Under the pieces are notes generated by a model that worked only from the letters and a program-made list of their open reading frames with translations, was not told where the DNA came from and ran no database searches. This document shows, one piece after another, positions 1 through 5,660 of a stretch of 5,660 nt of DNA (the stretch's first letter is position 1; every line of letters starts with the position of its first letter). This DNA comes from Alphaproteobacteria bacterium. GTDB taxonomy: Bacteria; Pseudomonadota; Alphaproteobacteria; Rhizobiales; Xanthobacteraceae. Where the stretch lies: assembly GCA_005884745.1 (NCBI GenBank), contig VAZU01000290.1, forward strand, positions 1 to 5,660, written 5' to 3'. Position numbers and translations under genes: made by a program.

Positions 1-1494
1 CACGCGCAATTCGGGATCGACCACCGCGTCGGCCTCCGGCCCCATCCGGCAGGTGCCGACCGGGTGGTAGACCGAGATGCCCTTGGCGCGCACGAACGCC
101 GCGATGTCCTCATCGCTCGCGCATTGCGGCCCCGGATCGCGCTCGCAGGCGATGATGGACGCGAGCGCCGGCGCCGCGGTGATCTTTCGCATCAGCTTCA
201 CGCCGGCGATCATGGTCTCGAGATCGCGCGGATCGGCGAGATAGTTCACCTGGATCGCCGGCGCCGCGAGCGGATCGGCCGAGCGGATGCGCAAGCTCCC
301 GCGCGACTGCGGCCGCAGCTTGCACATGGAGAGCGTGAAGCCCGAGAACGTGTGCAGCTTCGGGTCGACGCGCTCGGTCGAGAACGGCATCAGCAAGAGC
401 TGGACGTCCGGCCGGTCGAGCTCGGGACGCGTGCGGGCGAAGCCGCCGGCCAATCCCGCCCACCAGCCGAGCGGGCCCTTGCGGAACAGCGCGTAGTTCA
501 AGCCGGCGCGCGCCATGCGCGTGAAGCTGCGCATGTCGTCGTTGAGCGTGATCTTGTGCTTGCATTCGAGGATGAACCGCGCCTGCAAATGGTCCTGCAG
601 GTTGGCGCCGACGCTCTTGCGGTCGCTCACCACGGCAATGCCGTGTTTTCGCAGCAGCTCCGCCGGTCCGATGCCGGAGAGCTGGAGCAGCTGCGGCGAC
701 TGCAGCGCACCGGCGGCGAGGATCACTTCCTTGGCGGCGAGCACTTGGCGCTCGTTGCTGTCCGCGCGGTAGGCGACGCCGCGCGCGCGAACGCCGTCGA
801 ACAGGATGCGGGTCGCGTGCGCATCGGTGATGACTCGCAGGTTCGCGCGTCGCCGCGCCGGGCGCAGGAACGCCACGCGCGCGCTGCAGCGCAAGCCCCG
901 GCGCGCGGTCGCCTGGTAATAGCCCACTCCCTCCTGGTGCTCGCCGTTGAAGTCGCGGGTATAGGGAATGCCGACGCTCACGCCGGCGGCGATGAACGCC
1001 TCCGCGACCGGATGCGGCTCGGGCAGATCGCCGACGGCGAGCGGCCCGCCGGCGCCGTGCCAAACATCGGCGCCGCGGACCTGGTCCTCGGATTTCTTGA
1101 AATACGGCAGCACGTCCGCAAAACCCCAGCCGGGATTGCCGAGATCGCGCCAGTGGTCGTAGTCCTCCGGCTGGCCGCGCACGTAGAGCAGGCCGTTGAT
1201 CGAGCTCGACCCGCCCAGCACCTTGCCACGCGGCTGCTTGATTTTTCTTTTGTCGAGGCCGGGCTCCGGCTCGGTCTCGAACATCCAGTTGACGCGTTTA
1301 TCGAACATGGTGCGGCCGTAGCCGAGCGGGATGTGGATCCAGGGATTGCGGTCCTTGCCGCCGGCCTCCAGCAGCACCACCCGATATTTGCCGCCGGCGC
1401 TCAGCCGCTCGGCCAGCACGCAGCCGGCCGATCCGGCGGCGAGCCCGGAACCCATGAACACCGAACTGAGAAATCTGGCAACGCCTGTGTTCAT
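1..1494 (-). CDS. GMC-family FAD-dependent oxidoreductase (choline/alcohol dehydrogenase-like), C-terminus outside window
   Basis: Cytoplasmic flavoenzyme of the glucose-methanol-choline family, which oxidises a primary or secondary alcohol using FAD. From the ATG at 1494 the frame is open for 498 residues to the window edge. Visible landmarks: AAGSAG at residues 19-24 (degenerate FAD-binding glycine motif), the LLEAGG segment at 41-46, GMC signature 1 starting GKVLGGSSSIN (90-100), signature 2 GALQSPQLLQLSGIG (262-276), VGANLQDHL (295-303), and YHPVGTCRMG (476-485), whose His477 is the expected catalytic base. About 35-40 residues, including the final His/Asn region, should lie beyond position 1. 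Oddity: residues 1 to about 18 are encoded by a palindromic repeat, and the usual first strand (D-Y-I-V-V-G type) is absent; Ala19 sits where the first Gly of GxGxxG belongs. It follows the SDR gene by 55 bases on the same strand, suggesting co-transcription. Family assignment is firm; the substrate is unknown; the start and FAD binding are doubtful. Confidence 0.9.
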   Translation of the reverse strand, partial: MNTGVARFLSSVFMGSGLAAGSAGCVLAERLSAGGKYRVVLLEAGGKDRNPWIHIPLGYGRTMFDKRVNWMFETEPEPGLDKRKIKQPRGKVLGGSSSINGLLYVRGQPEDYDHWRDLGNPGWGFADVLPYFKKSEDQVRGADVWHGAGGPLAVGDLPEPHPVAEAFIAAGVSVGIPYTRDFNGEHQEGVGYYQATARRGLRCSARVAFLRPARRRANLRVITDAHATRILFDGVRARGVAYRADSNERQVLAAKEVILAAGALQSPQLLQLSGIGPAELLRKHGIAVVSDRKSVGANLQDHLQARFILECKHKITLNDDMRSFTRMARAGLNYALFRKGPLGWWAGLAGGFARTRPELDRPDVQLLLMPFSTERVDPKLHTFSGFTLSMCKLRPQSRGSLRIRSADPLAAPAIQVNYLADPRDLETMIAGVKLMRKITAAPALASIIACERDPGPQCASDEDIAAFVRAKGISVYHPVGTCRMGPEADAVVDPELRV

Positions 1495-1530
1495 GGATCC
1501 CGGGCTCCTCGCTTCGCTCGGCCCCGGGAT
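1441..1530. repeat. Palindromic interspersed repeat overlapping the 5' end of the GMC gene
   Basis: Two nested inverted repeats are visible. Arms 1441-1461 and 1487-1507 match at 19 of 21 bases when one is reverse-complemented, with a perfect 10-base core (CCATGAACAC / GTGTTCATGG) and a 25-base spacer. A second hairpin has a perfect 8-base stem ATCCCGGG (1497-1504) / CCCGGGAT (1523-1530) around an 18-base loop containing CGCTTCGCTCG. GC-rich hairpins of this CCCGGGAT style are, from memory, scattered in intergenic regions of Bradyrhizobium-like genomes. Unusually, the left arm lies inside the GMC reading frame. The boundaries are my estimate; a further 9-base inverted pair (1464-1472 with 1547-1555) could extend the element into the SDR stop codon. 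Confidence 0.75.
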
Positions 1531-1549
1531 GACCACCTCGATGCAGTTC

Positions 1550-2380
1550 TCAGTTTGCGCTGGTTTGCGTCAGGCCGGTCGGCGGGCCGTCGATCGCGGT
1601 CCAGCCGCCGTCGACCAGAAGCGCGCTGCCGGTGACGTAGCTCGCGGCGTCGGAGGCCAGAAACACGACCGCGGCGGCGACCTCGCTGGGCTGGCTCCAG
1701 CGATTGAACACGGTGTGGGCGGCGAGCGCCTGGAAGATGTGCGGGCGCGCCTTGAGCGGTGCGACGAGCGGCGTCTCGACGATGCTCGGCACGATGGCGT
1801 TGACGCGCACGCCGTGCGGGCCGAGCTCGGAGGCGAGCCCGCGCACCATCTGGATGATGCCGGCCTTGGTGGCGCCGTAGATCGCGAGCCCCGGCTCGAG
1901 CGTCGAGGCGCGCACCGAGGAGCTCGCGATCAAGCTGCCGCCGCCTTGGCTCGCCATCAGCTTTCCGAATTCGCGCAGAAAGTAGAACGTGCCGCGCAGA
2001 TTGAGGTTGGCGACGCGGTCGTATTCCTCGTCGGTGTAGTCGCACATCAGCTTGCGCACGTGCGTGGCCGGCGTGGTGAGCGCGATGTCGAGCCGCGCGT
2101 GCTCGGCCTTGATGGCAGCCGCCAGCGCTTGGATGTCCGCGGATTTGCCGGCGTCGACTTTATGCGCTTTGCCGCCGATCCCTGCCGCGGTGGCCGTCAC
2201 GCCGGGCTCGTCGATGTCGGCGCAAATGACGGTCGCGCCGAGCGCGAAAAACGCCTCGGCCGACGCCTTGCCGATGCCGGAGGCGGCGCCGAGCACCAGC
2301 GCTTTCTTGCCGCTCAGATCGAACATGCGCCGGTAGCGCGCGAGCTGCGCATCGACGTCGGCTGCAGTCTGCGATGTCAT
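1550..2380 (-). CDS. Short-chain dehydrogenase/reductase (SDR family, classical type)
   Basis: NAD(P)-dependent cytoplasmic oxidoreductase of 276 residues, with a Rossmann fold, acting on a hydroxyl or keto group. The cofactor motif is GAASGIG at 31-37. Asp55 at the end of the second strand (VICAD) favours NAD over NADP. The catalytic tetrad is complete: Asn127 (NLNLRG), Ser155, Tyr168 and Lys172 (YGATK). The C-terminal part has the usual RVNAIVPSIVETP (192-204) and VTGSALLVDGGW (249-260). The common NNAG motif after strand 4 is replaced by TTPA at 102-105. I chose the ATG at 2380 because GAGG lies 8 bases upstream; a TTG at 2431 is possible but would overlap the end of the regulator gene. 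It sits 37 bases after the GntR gene and 55 before the GMC gene, all on the same strand, so it is probably the middle gene of an operon that oxidises the compound imported by the neighbouring TRAP system. Exact substrate unknown. Confidence 0.93.
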   Translation of the reverse strand: MTSQTAADVDAQLARYRRMFDLSGKKALVLGAASGIGKASAEAFFALGATVICADIDEPGVTATAAGIGGKAHKVDAGKSADIQALAAAIKAEHARLDIALTTPATHVRKLMCDYTDEEYDRVANLNLRGTFYFLREFGKLMASQGGGSLIASSSVRASTLEPGLAIYGATKAGIIQMVRGLASELGPHGVRVNAIVPSIVETPLVAPLKARPHIFQALAAHTVFNRWSQPSEVAAAVVFLASDAASYVTGSALLVDGGWTAIDGPPTGLTQTSAN

Positions 2381-2388
2381 GGCAACGA

Positions 2389-2392
2389 CCTC
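2389..2392 (-). promoter_or_regulatory. Ribosome binding site deciding the SDR start
   Basis: GAGG on the minus strand, 8 bases before the ATG at 2380. It supports this start over the in-frame TTG at 2431. Confidence 0.6.
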
Positions 2393-2417
2393 GGACGGGG
2401 GAGAGGGGTTCAAGGTT

Positions 2418-3164
2418 TCATGATCCGCCAAGCGCCGGCTGCAAGTCCTCGACGAAATATTCGGGATTGAGATCGCGCACGTCGGCGATGCTGGCGCTCA
2501 GCCCGTCGAGATGCGCCGCCATCGCGGCGGCGGCGCGGGCCGGATCGCGCGCCTCGATCGCCTTGACGATGGCGATGTGCTCTTGGAGCACCCGCGCCAT
2601 GCGTCCAGGGACCGGCAAGGTGAGGCGGCGATAGCGATCCACCTGAATTTTCACTTGCTGGATCAGGGTCCAGATGCCCGGATGCCCTGCGGATTCCGCG
2701 ATCGCCGCATGAAAGGCTTCGTCGGCCTCATGGAAGCGGTCACGATTTCCGGCCCTTTGCATCCGGCGCTGACGCTCGATCAGCCCGTAGAGTTCCGATA
2801 CCTGTTCCGCACTCGCGGTCTCGGCCGCGAGTCGCGCCGTCAATTGCTCGAGCGCCTTGCGGACCAGGATCGCTTCCGGCAACGAGGCGAGCGGAATCCT
2901 GGCCACAAAAGTCCCCGATTGGGGAAAGATGTCGACCAGCGCCTCGTCGGCGAGCCGCAGGATGGCTTCGCGCACCGGCGTGCGGCTGACGCCGTAGCTC
3001 GACGCGATCTCCCGCTCGATGATGGATTCGCCGGGCTTGCGTTGCATCGAGACGATTTCCGCCTTGAGCCGGCGGTAGAGCATCTTGGCCGCGGTTTCGG
3101 CGCGGCCGGGGCGGACCGCTCCGGTCGAACGCAGGGGTCTTGGTACGGATCGCGCCAGGCTCAC
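2418..3164 (-). CDS. GntR-family transcriptional regulator, FadR subfamily with FCD ligand-binding domain
   Basis: DNA-binding repressor or activator that responds to a small carboxylate or sugar-acid ligand; 248 residues from the GTG at 3164. A winged helix-turn-helix spans about 24-92, with recognition-helix sequence SRTPVREAILRL at 60-71 and the wing ending QSGTFVARI. The FCD domain covers about 94-228 and shows the Asp-His3 metal/ligand set: Asp148 and His152 (DEAFH), His196 (QEH) and His218 (AAHLD). Start choice: an ATG at 3083 would cut into the first helix (TAAKMLYRRLKAEI), and codons just upstream of it are still strongly GC3-biased, so the nearest upstream start, GTG at 3164, is preferred; neither has a clear Shine-Dalgarno. 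The frame is open further, to 3395, but that overlaps dctP and carries no homology I recognise. It is divergent from the TRAP genes and co-directional with the dehydrogenases, so it probably controls both through the dyad at 3200-3223. Confidence 0.92.
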   Translation of the reverse strand: MSLARSVPRPLRSTGAVRPGRAETAAKMLYRRLKAEIVSMQRKPGESIIEREIASSYGVSRTPVREAILRLADEALVDIFPQSGTFVARIPLASLPEAILVRKALEQLTARLAAETASAEQVSELYGLIERQRRMQRAGNRDRFHEADEAFHAAIAESAGHPGIWTLIQQVKIQVDRYRRLTLPVPGRMARVLQEHIAIVKAIEARDPARAAAAMAAHLDGLSASIADVRDLNPEYFVEDLQPALGGS

Positions 3165-3199
3165 GAGGCAGGTCCAGGGTCGCGAGGGATCTGTTCCGC

Positions 3200-3223
3200 A
3201 ATGATATATTAGTATATAACAAT
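3200..3223. promoter_or_regulatory. AT-rich imperfect dyad in the divergent gntR-dctP gap; candidate GntR operator and promoter region
   Basis: Left half AATGATATATTA and the reverse complement of the right half, ATTGTTATATAC, agree at 8 of 12 positions, centred at 3211/3212. This is the only strongly AT-rich patch in this part of the window. FCD-type GntR regulators commonly bind short dyads with TTGT...ACAA-like arms beside their own gene, and this site fits that pattern. TATAAC (3215-3220) or TATATT (3205-3210) could serve as a -10 for dctP, but I see no convincing -35. Operator role is inferred. Confidence 0.5.
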
Positions 3224-3264
3224 CGCAACCCGCCCGGGCCGCAAGGTCCCAAGCCGCGGAAACC

Positions 3265-3272
3265 GAGGAGGA
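3265..3272 (+). promoter_or_regulatory. Strong ribosome binding site of dctP
   Basis: GAGGAGGA, ending 4 bases before the ATG at 3277. It is the best Shine-Dalgarno in the window and fixes the dctP start, in keeping with the high expression usual for binding proteins. Confidence 0.75.
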
Positions 3273-3276
3273 AGCC

Positions 3277-4293
3277 ATGAGACGATCTCTGACGCTCGGC
3301 CGCCGGGAAGCACTGGGGTTTCTTGCCTTGGCGCTCGGAGCGATCGCGACCCGATCCGTCCGCCCGGCGCTCGCGCAGCAGAAGCTGGTGCTCAAGGCCT
3401 CCGACGTGCATCCGGCCGGCTATCCGACCGTCGCGGCGGTGGAAAGCCTCGGCCGCAAGCTCCAGCAGGCGACCGCCGGACGGCTCAGCGTGCAGATGTA
3501 CGGCTCGATGCAGCTCGGCGGCGAGAAGGAGGCGATCGAGCAGGCCCAGGTCGGCGCCATCCAGTTCGCCCGGGTCAGCGTCGGCGCGCTCGGGCCGGTG
3601 ATCGACGATCTCAACGTGTTCAACCTGCCGTTCCTGTTCCGCAACACCGCGCACATGCAGAAGGTGATCGACGGCCGGATCGGCGACGAGCTGCTCGAAA
3701 AGGTGACCGGCAACCCGAGAGCCGGGCTGGTCGGCATCTGCTGGATGGATGCGGGCGCGCGCAGCGTCTACGACACCCGCAGGGCCATCAAGAGCATCGA
3801 CGATCTCAAGGGCCTCAAGGTGCGCGTCATGGGCAATCCGATGTTCGTCGACATGATGAACGCGCTCGGCGGCAACGGCGTCGCCATGGGATACGACCAG
3901 GTCTTCAGCGCGCTGCAGACCGGCGTCGTCGACGGCGCCGAGAACAACCCGCCGAGCTTCGTGTTCGACAATCACTATCAGGTCGCCAAATACTACGCGT
4001 TGACCGAGCACCTGATCGTCCCCGAGATTCTGGTGTTCTCGCGCAAGACCTGGGACACGCTCTCCGCCGAGGACCGCGAGCTCTTGAAGAAATTCGGCCG
4101 CGAGGCGCAGGCCGAGGAGCGCGTACTGTGGAACCAATATGAGAAGCAGGCGCTGGAGAAGGCGAGGGCCGCCGGCATCCAGATCATCGAGATCGCCGAC
4201 AAGAAGCCGTTCCAGGACGCGGTGAAGCCGGTGTGGGACAAGTACGGGCCGAAATACGCCGAGCTCATCAAGCGCATCCAGGCGGTGGAATGA
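3277..4293 (+). CDS. dctP: TRAP transporter substrate-binding protein (DctP family)
   Basis: Periplasmic solute-binding protein of 338 residues that captures an organic acid and hands it to the DctQM membrane complex. Residues 1-33 form a signal peptide: Arg-Arg at 9-10 (GRREALG) resembles a twin-arginine motif, followed by a hydrophobic stretch (FLALALGAIA) and an Ala-Leu-Ala cleavage site before Gln34, so export by Tat is possible. The mature part begins KLVLKASDVHPAGYPTV, as in DctP proteins. Arg183 in KGLKVRVMGNP is the conserved Arg that grips the substrate carboxylate in this family, and LQTGVVDGAENN (213-224) is the second hallmark segment. Length is normal for the family. It is the first gene of the plus-strand unit, 112 bases from the divergent regulator. 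The gap to dctQ, 237 bases, is unusually long and contains a palindromic repeat. The ligand cannot be named: C4-dicarboxylates, sugar acids and other carboxylates all use this fold. Confidence 0.95.
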   Translation: MRRSLTLGRREALGFLALALGAIATRSVRPALAQQKLVLKASDVHPAGYPTVAAVESLGRKLQQATAGRLSVQMYGSMQLGGEKEAIEQAQVGAIQFARVSVGALGPVIDDLNVFNLPFLFRNTAHMQKVIDGRIGDELLEKVTGNPRAGLVGICWMDAGARSVYDTRRAIKSIDDLKGLKVRVMGNPMFVDMMNALGGNGVAMGYDQVFSALQTGVVDGAENNPPSFVFDNHYQVAKYYALTEHLIVPEILVFSRKTWDTLSAEDRELLKKFGREAQAEERVLWNQYEKQALEKARAAGIQIIEIADKKPFQDAVKPVWDKYGPKYAELIKRIQAVE

Positions 4294-4337
4294 CCGCGAT
4301 GGCGATGATGTGCACAGGCACCGACAGCGAGAGCAGA

Positions 4338-4474
4338 TACCCTCCCCCCGCGAAGCGGCGGGGAGGGTGGCGAGGTGCGAAGCACCGAGCCGGGTGGGGG
4401 GTAGGGAAGATCAAATTGCGAAGAGCCCCCCACCCCTAACCCCTCCCCGCCGCGCTGCGCGCGGGGGGAGGGGA
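4338..4474. repeat. GC-rich palindromic repeat element between dctP and dctQ
   Basis: Multi-hairpin non-coding element. Terminal inverted repeats: CCCTCCCCCC (4340-4349) pairs with GGGGGGAGGG (4463-4472). Internal perfect stems: CCCTCCCC 4340-4347 with GGGGAGGG 4360-4367; GGTGC 4374-4378 with GCACC 4382-4386 around a GAA loop; GGGTGGGGGG 4392-4401 with CCCCCCACCC 4426-4435 around a 24-base loop; and CCCCTCCCC 4440-4448 with GGGGAGGGG 4465-4473. It looks like the dispersed CCCTCCCC...GGGGAGGG palindromes I know from alphaproteobacterial intergenic regions. It fills most of the 4294-4530 gap, where I see no gene. In RNA it could slow the polymerase or protect the 3' end of the dctP message, giving more binding protein than membrane subunits; that role is inferred. 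Confidence 0.8.
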
Positions 4475-4517
4475 ACCCAACCGCCTCGAATCCGCTGCCT
4501 CGCTTTCCTTTGGTATT

Positions 4518-4521
4518 GGAG
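4518..4521 (+). promoter_or_regulatory. Ribosome binding site deciding the dctQ start
   Basis: GGAG lies 9 bases before the ATG at 4531 but directly abuts the in-frame ATG at 4522, so 4531 is the better start. Confidence 0.5.
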
Positions 4522-4530
4522 ATGACGGTA

Positions 4531-5011
4531 ATGGCGCACGCCTACCGCAAGGCGATGGACGGCCTCTATCTCTTCTGCGTGATCGTGGCCGGATCGGCGC
4601 TGGTGCTGAAACAGCGCCGCATCGTGGCCGGAGCCGATGGCGGTGCTGCTCACCATCGTGCTCACCTTCATCGGCGCGGCGTCGTGCTACCGGCGCGGCC
4701 TGCACATGAACGTCGGGTTCTTCGTCGGCATGCTGCCGGCGCGCTTGCGGCGCGCGGCCGACCTGCTGGTCGAGATGCTGATGGCGCTGATGGCGTTGTT
4801 CATGGTGATCTGGGGCAGCAAGCTGGTCGATGCCACCTGGCACAACACCATCGCCGATTTTCCCTTCCTGTCGGTAGGCGTGACCTATTTGCCGATCCCG
4901 ATCGGAGGCGCCTTGCTGATGATGTTCGTCATCGAACGAGTGACCATCGGGCCGCCGCCCGAGCCCGCCGACGTCGACGTCGAGCACCCCGCGGCTGCCG
5001 CCTTCGAGTGA
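4531..5011 (+). pseudogene. dctQ: TRAP transporter small permease subunit (DctQ family), frameshifted with an internal deletion
   Basis: DctQ is the four-helix membrane subunit that partners DctM. The N-terminal part reads MAHAYRKAMDGLYLFCVIVA then GSALVL, to 4608, in one frame. From 4610 the family sequence resumes in the next frame as NSAASWPEPMAVLLT and continues through FIGAASCYRRGLHMNV, MVIWGSKLVDATWH and FPFLSVGVTYLPIPIGGALL to the stop at 5009-5011. The single A at 4609 is what separates the frames. In DctQ proteins I remember, about 15 residues with an I-P...F-x-R-Y pattern lie between these parts; they are missing here, so both a deletion and a one-base shift are needed to explain it. 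Without them the protein would be about 159 residues instead of about 174. The upstream frame runs on past the dctM start without a stop, so translation from 4531 would give an unrelated tail. An ATG at 4637 could make a 124-residue fragment lacking helix 1, with no clear Shine-Dalgarno. A sequencing or assembly error remains possible. Its stop lies 9 bases before dctM. Confidence 0.8.
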
Positions 5012-5020
5012 GCCGCGGCC

Positions 5021-5660
5021 ATGGACATCTTCGTGCTTCTGGCGACCATGTTTGCCGGCTTCCTGCTGGGCGTGCCGATCGCCTACGCGCTGGCGCTGGC
5101 GGCGATCGCCGGGGCGTTCTTCATCGGCATCCCGCTCGAAGCCATCATGCTGAAGATCTCCGACGGCGTGAGCAAGGTCGCGATGCTGACCATTCCGTTC
5201 TTCGTGCTGGCCGGTGCCATCATGGCCGAAGGCGGCATGGCGCGGCGGCTGGTGCGGTTCGCCGACGTTCTGGTCGGTGTCCTGCGCGTGCGCGGCGGGC
5301 TTTCGGTGGTCAACGTCATCGCCACGACGTTTCTCAGCGGCATTTCCGGCTCCGCCGTCGCCGACACTTCCGCGATCGGTTCGGTGATGATCCCGCAGAT
5401 GGAGAAGACCGGCTACCCGCGGGTGTTCGCGACCAACGTGACGATCACCGCCTCGGTTCAGGCGCTGCTGGTGCCGCCGAGCCACAACGCCGTGATCTAT
5501 TCGCTCGCCACCGGCGGCACCATCTCGATCATCAGCCTGTTCATGGCCGGCGTGATGCCGGGCTTGCTGCTCGGATTCGCGCTCATCGTTCTGTGTCTGG
5601 TGATCGCCTATCGCGACGGTCATCCCGTCGGCACGACGGTGCCGCTGCGCGAAGCGGTGA
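5021..5660 (+). CDS. dctM: TRAP transporter large permease subunit (DctM family), 5' half
   Basis: DctM is the large inner-membrane subunit of a TRAP transporter and carries the sodium- or proton-coupled transport path. The window holds 213 residues of a protein that is normally about 425; the frame runs off the end. It starts MDIFVLLATMFAGFLLGVPI, a typical DctM first helix, and continues with IPFFVLAGAIMAEGG (58-72). The family signature GGLSVVNVIATTFLSGISG plus SAVADTSAIGSVMIP spans 92-125, followed by LLVPPSHNAVIYSLA (149-163), also typical. Several hydrophobic segments are visible throughout. The ATG at 5021 follows the dctQ stop by 9 bases; upstream bases offer only a weak GAG-rich ribosome site, so translation may be coupled to dctQ. 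If dctQ is broken, DctM expression or function may suffer, although its own frame is intact as far as it can be read. Confidence 0.94.
   Translation, partial: MDIFVLLATMFAGFLLGVPIAYALALAAIAGAFFIGIPLEAIMLKISDGVSKVAMLTIPFFVLAGAIMAEGGMARRLVRFADVLVGVLRVRGGLSVVNVIATTFLSGISGSAVADTSAIGSVMIPQMEKTGYPRVFATNVTITASVQALLVPPSHNAVIYSLATGGTISIISLFMAGVMPGLLLGFALIVLCLVIAYRDGHPVGTTVPLREAV

Noticed and set aside
64..1635. Long plus-strand open frame of 523 codons
   Set aside because: It is the mirror of the GMC gene in GC-rich DNA; the translation is Arg/Ala-rich with no recognisable domain, whereas the minus strand gives clear GMC signatures.
3165..3395. Longer N-terminus of the GntR regulator up to an ATG at 3395
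   Set aside because: It would overlap the divergent dctP gene and read through the AT-rich promoter region; no family similarity there.
2740..4137. Minus-strand open frame of 465 codons across the dctP gene and the promoter gap
   Set aside because: It is antisense to dctP and out of frame with the GntR gene, has low-complexity His/Arg/Ala composition and no domain.
4338..4474. CRISPR array or intrinsic terminator
   Set aside because: There are no regularly spaced direct repeats, and no stem is followed by a T run, so it is called an interspersed palindrome instead.
4609..4640. Programmed ribosomal frameshift in dctQ at GAAAC
   Set aside because: No classical slippery heptamer is present, and the missing block of about 15 conserved residues could not be restored by frameshifting alone.
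4436..5623. Minus-strand open frame of 395 codons opposite dctQ and dctM
   Set aside because: His/Asp/Arg/Gln-rich shadow typical of the complement of hydrophobic membrane-protein codons; it also runs through the palindromic repeat.

Overview
The window is GC-rich DNA (only the short 3200-3223 patch is clearly AT-rich) with the gene style of a soil or plant-associated alphaproteobacterium, most likely Hyphomicrobiales close to Bradyrhizobium, Rhodopseudomonas or Xanthobacteraceae. That guess rests on three things: codon use with G or C in most third positions, a GntR/TRAP/dehydrogenase catabolic layout common in that group, and two palindromic non-coding repeats of the GC-rich kind I associate with these genomes. 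It is an inference from appearance, not a database result.

Layout. On the minus strand, reading from 3164 down to 1, lie a GntR-family regulator with an FCD ligand-binding domain (2418-3164), a short-chain dehydrogenase/reductase (1550-2380) and a GMC-family FAD oxidoreductase (1-1494, cut by the window edge before its C-terminus). They are closely spaced and co-directional, so probably one transcript. On the plus strand, reading away from the regulator, lie the three parts of a TRAP transporter: periplasmic binding protein dctP (3277-4293), small membrane subunit dctQ (4531-5011) and large membrane subunit dctM (5021 to the window end, partial). The 112-base divergent gap holds an AT-rich imperfect dyad (3200-3223) that is a good candidate operator for the GntR protein.

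How it would work together: an organic acid or similar carboxylate is bound by DctP, imported by DctQM, and oxidised by the SDR and the GMC flavoenzyme, with the FCD regulator sensing the substrate or a product and controlling both arms. The substrate cannot be named from the sequence.

The most notable points are two lesions. (1) dctQ is broken: the region between the end of TM helix 1 and the conserved Asn-Ser-Ala-Ala-Ser-Trp-Pro-Glu-Pro stretch lacks about 15 expected residues, and the two halves are in different frames. (2) The 5' end of the GMC gene is made from a palindromic repeat, so the usual N-terminal beta strand and the first Gly of the FAD-binding GxGxxG motif are missing. A second palindromic repeat fills most of the dctP-dctQ gap. 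The locus therefore looks like an ordinary catabolic cluster that has been invaded by repeats and may be decaying. I did not see evidence of a wholly new system.
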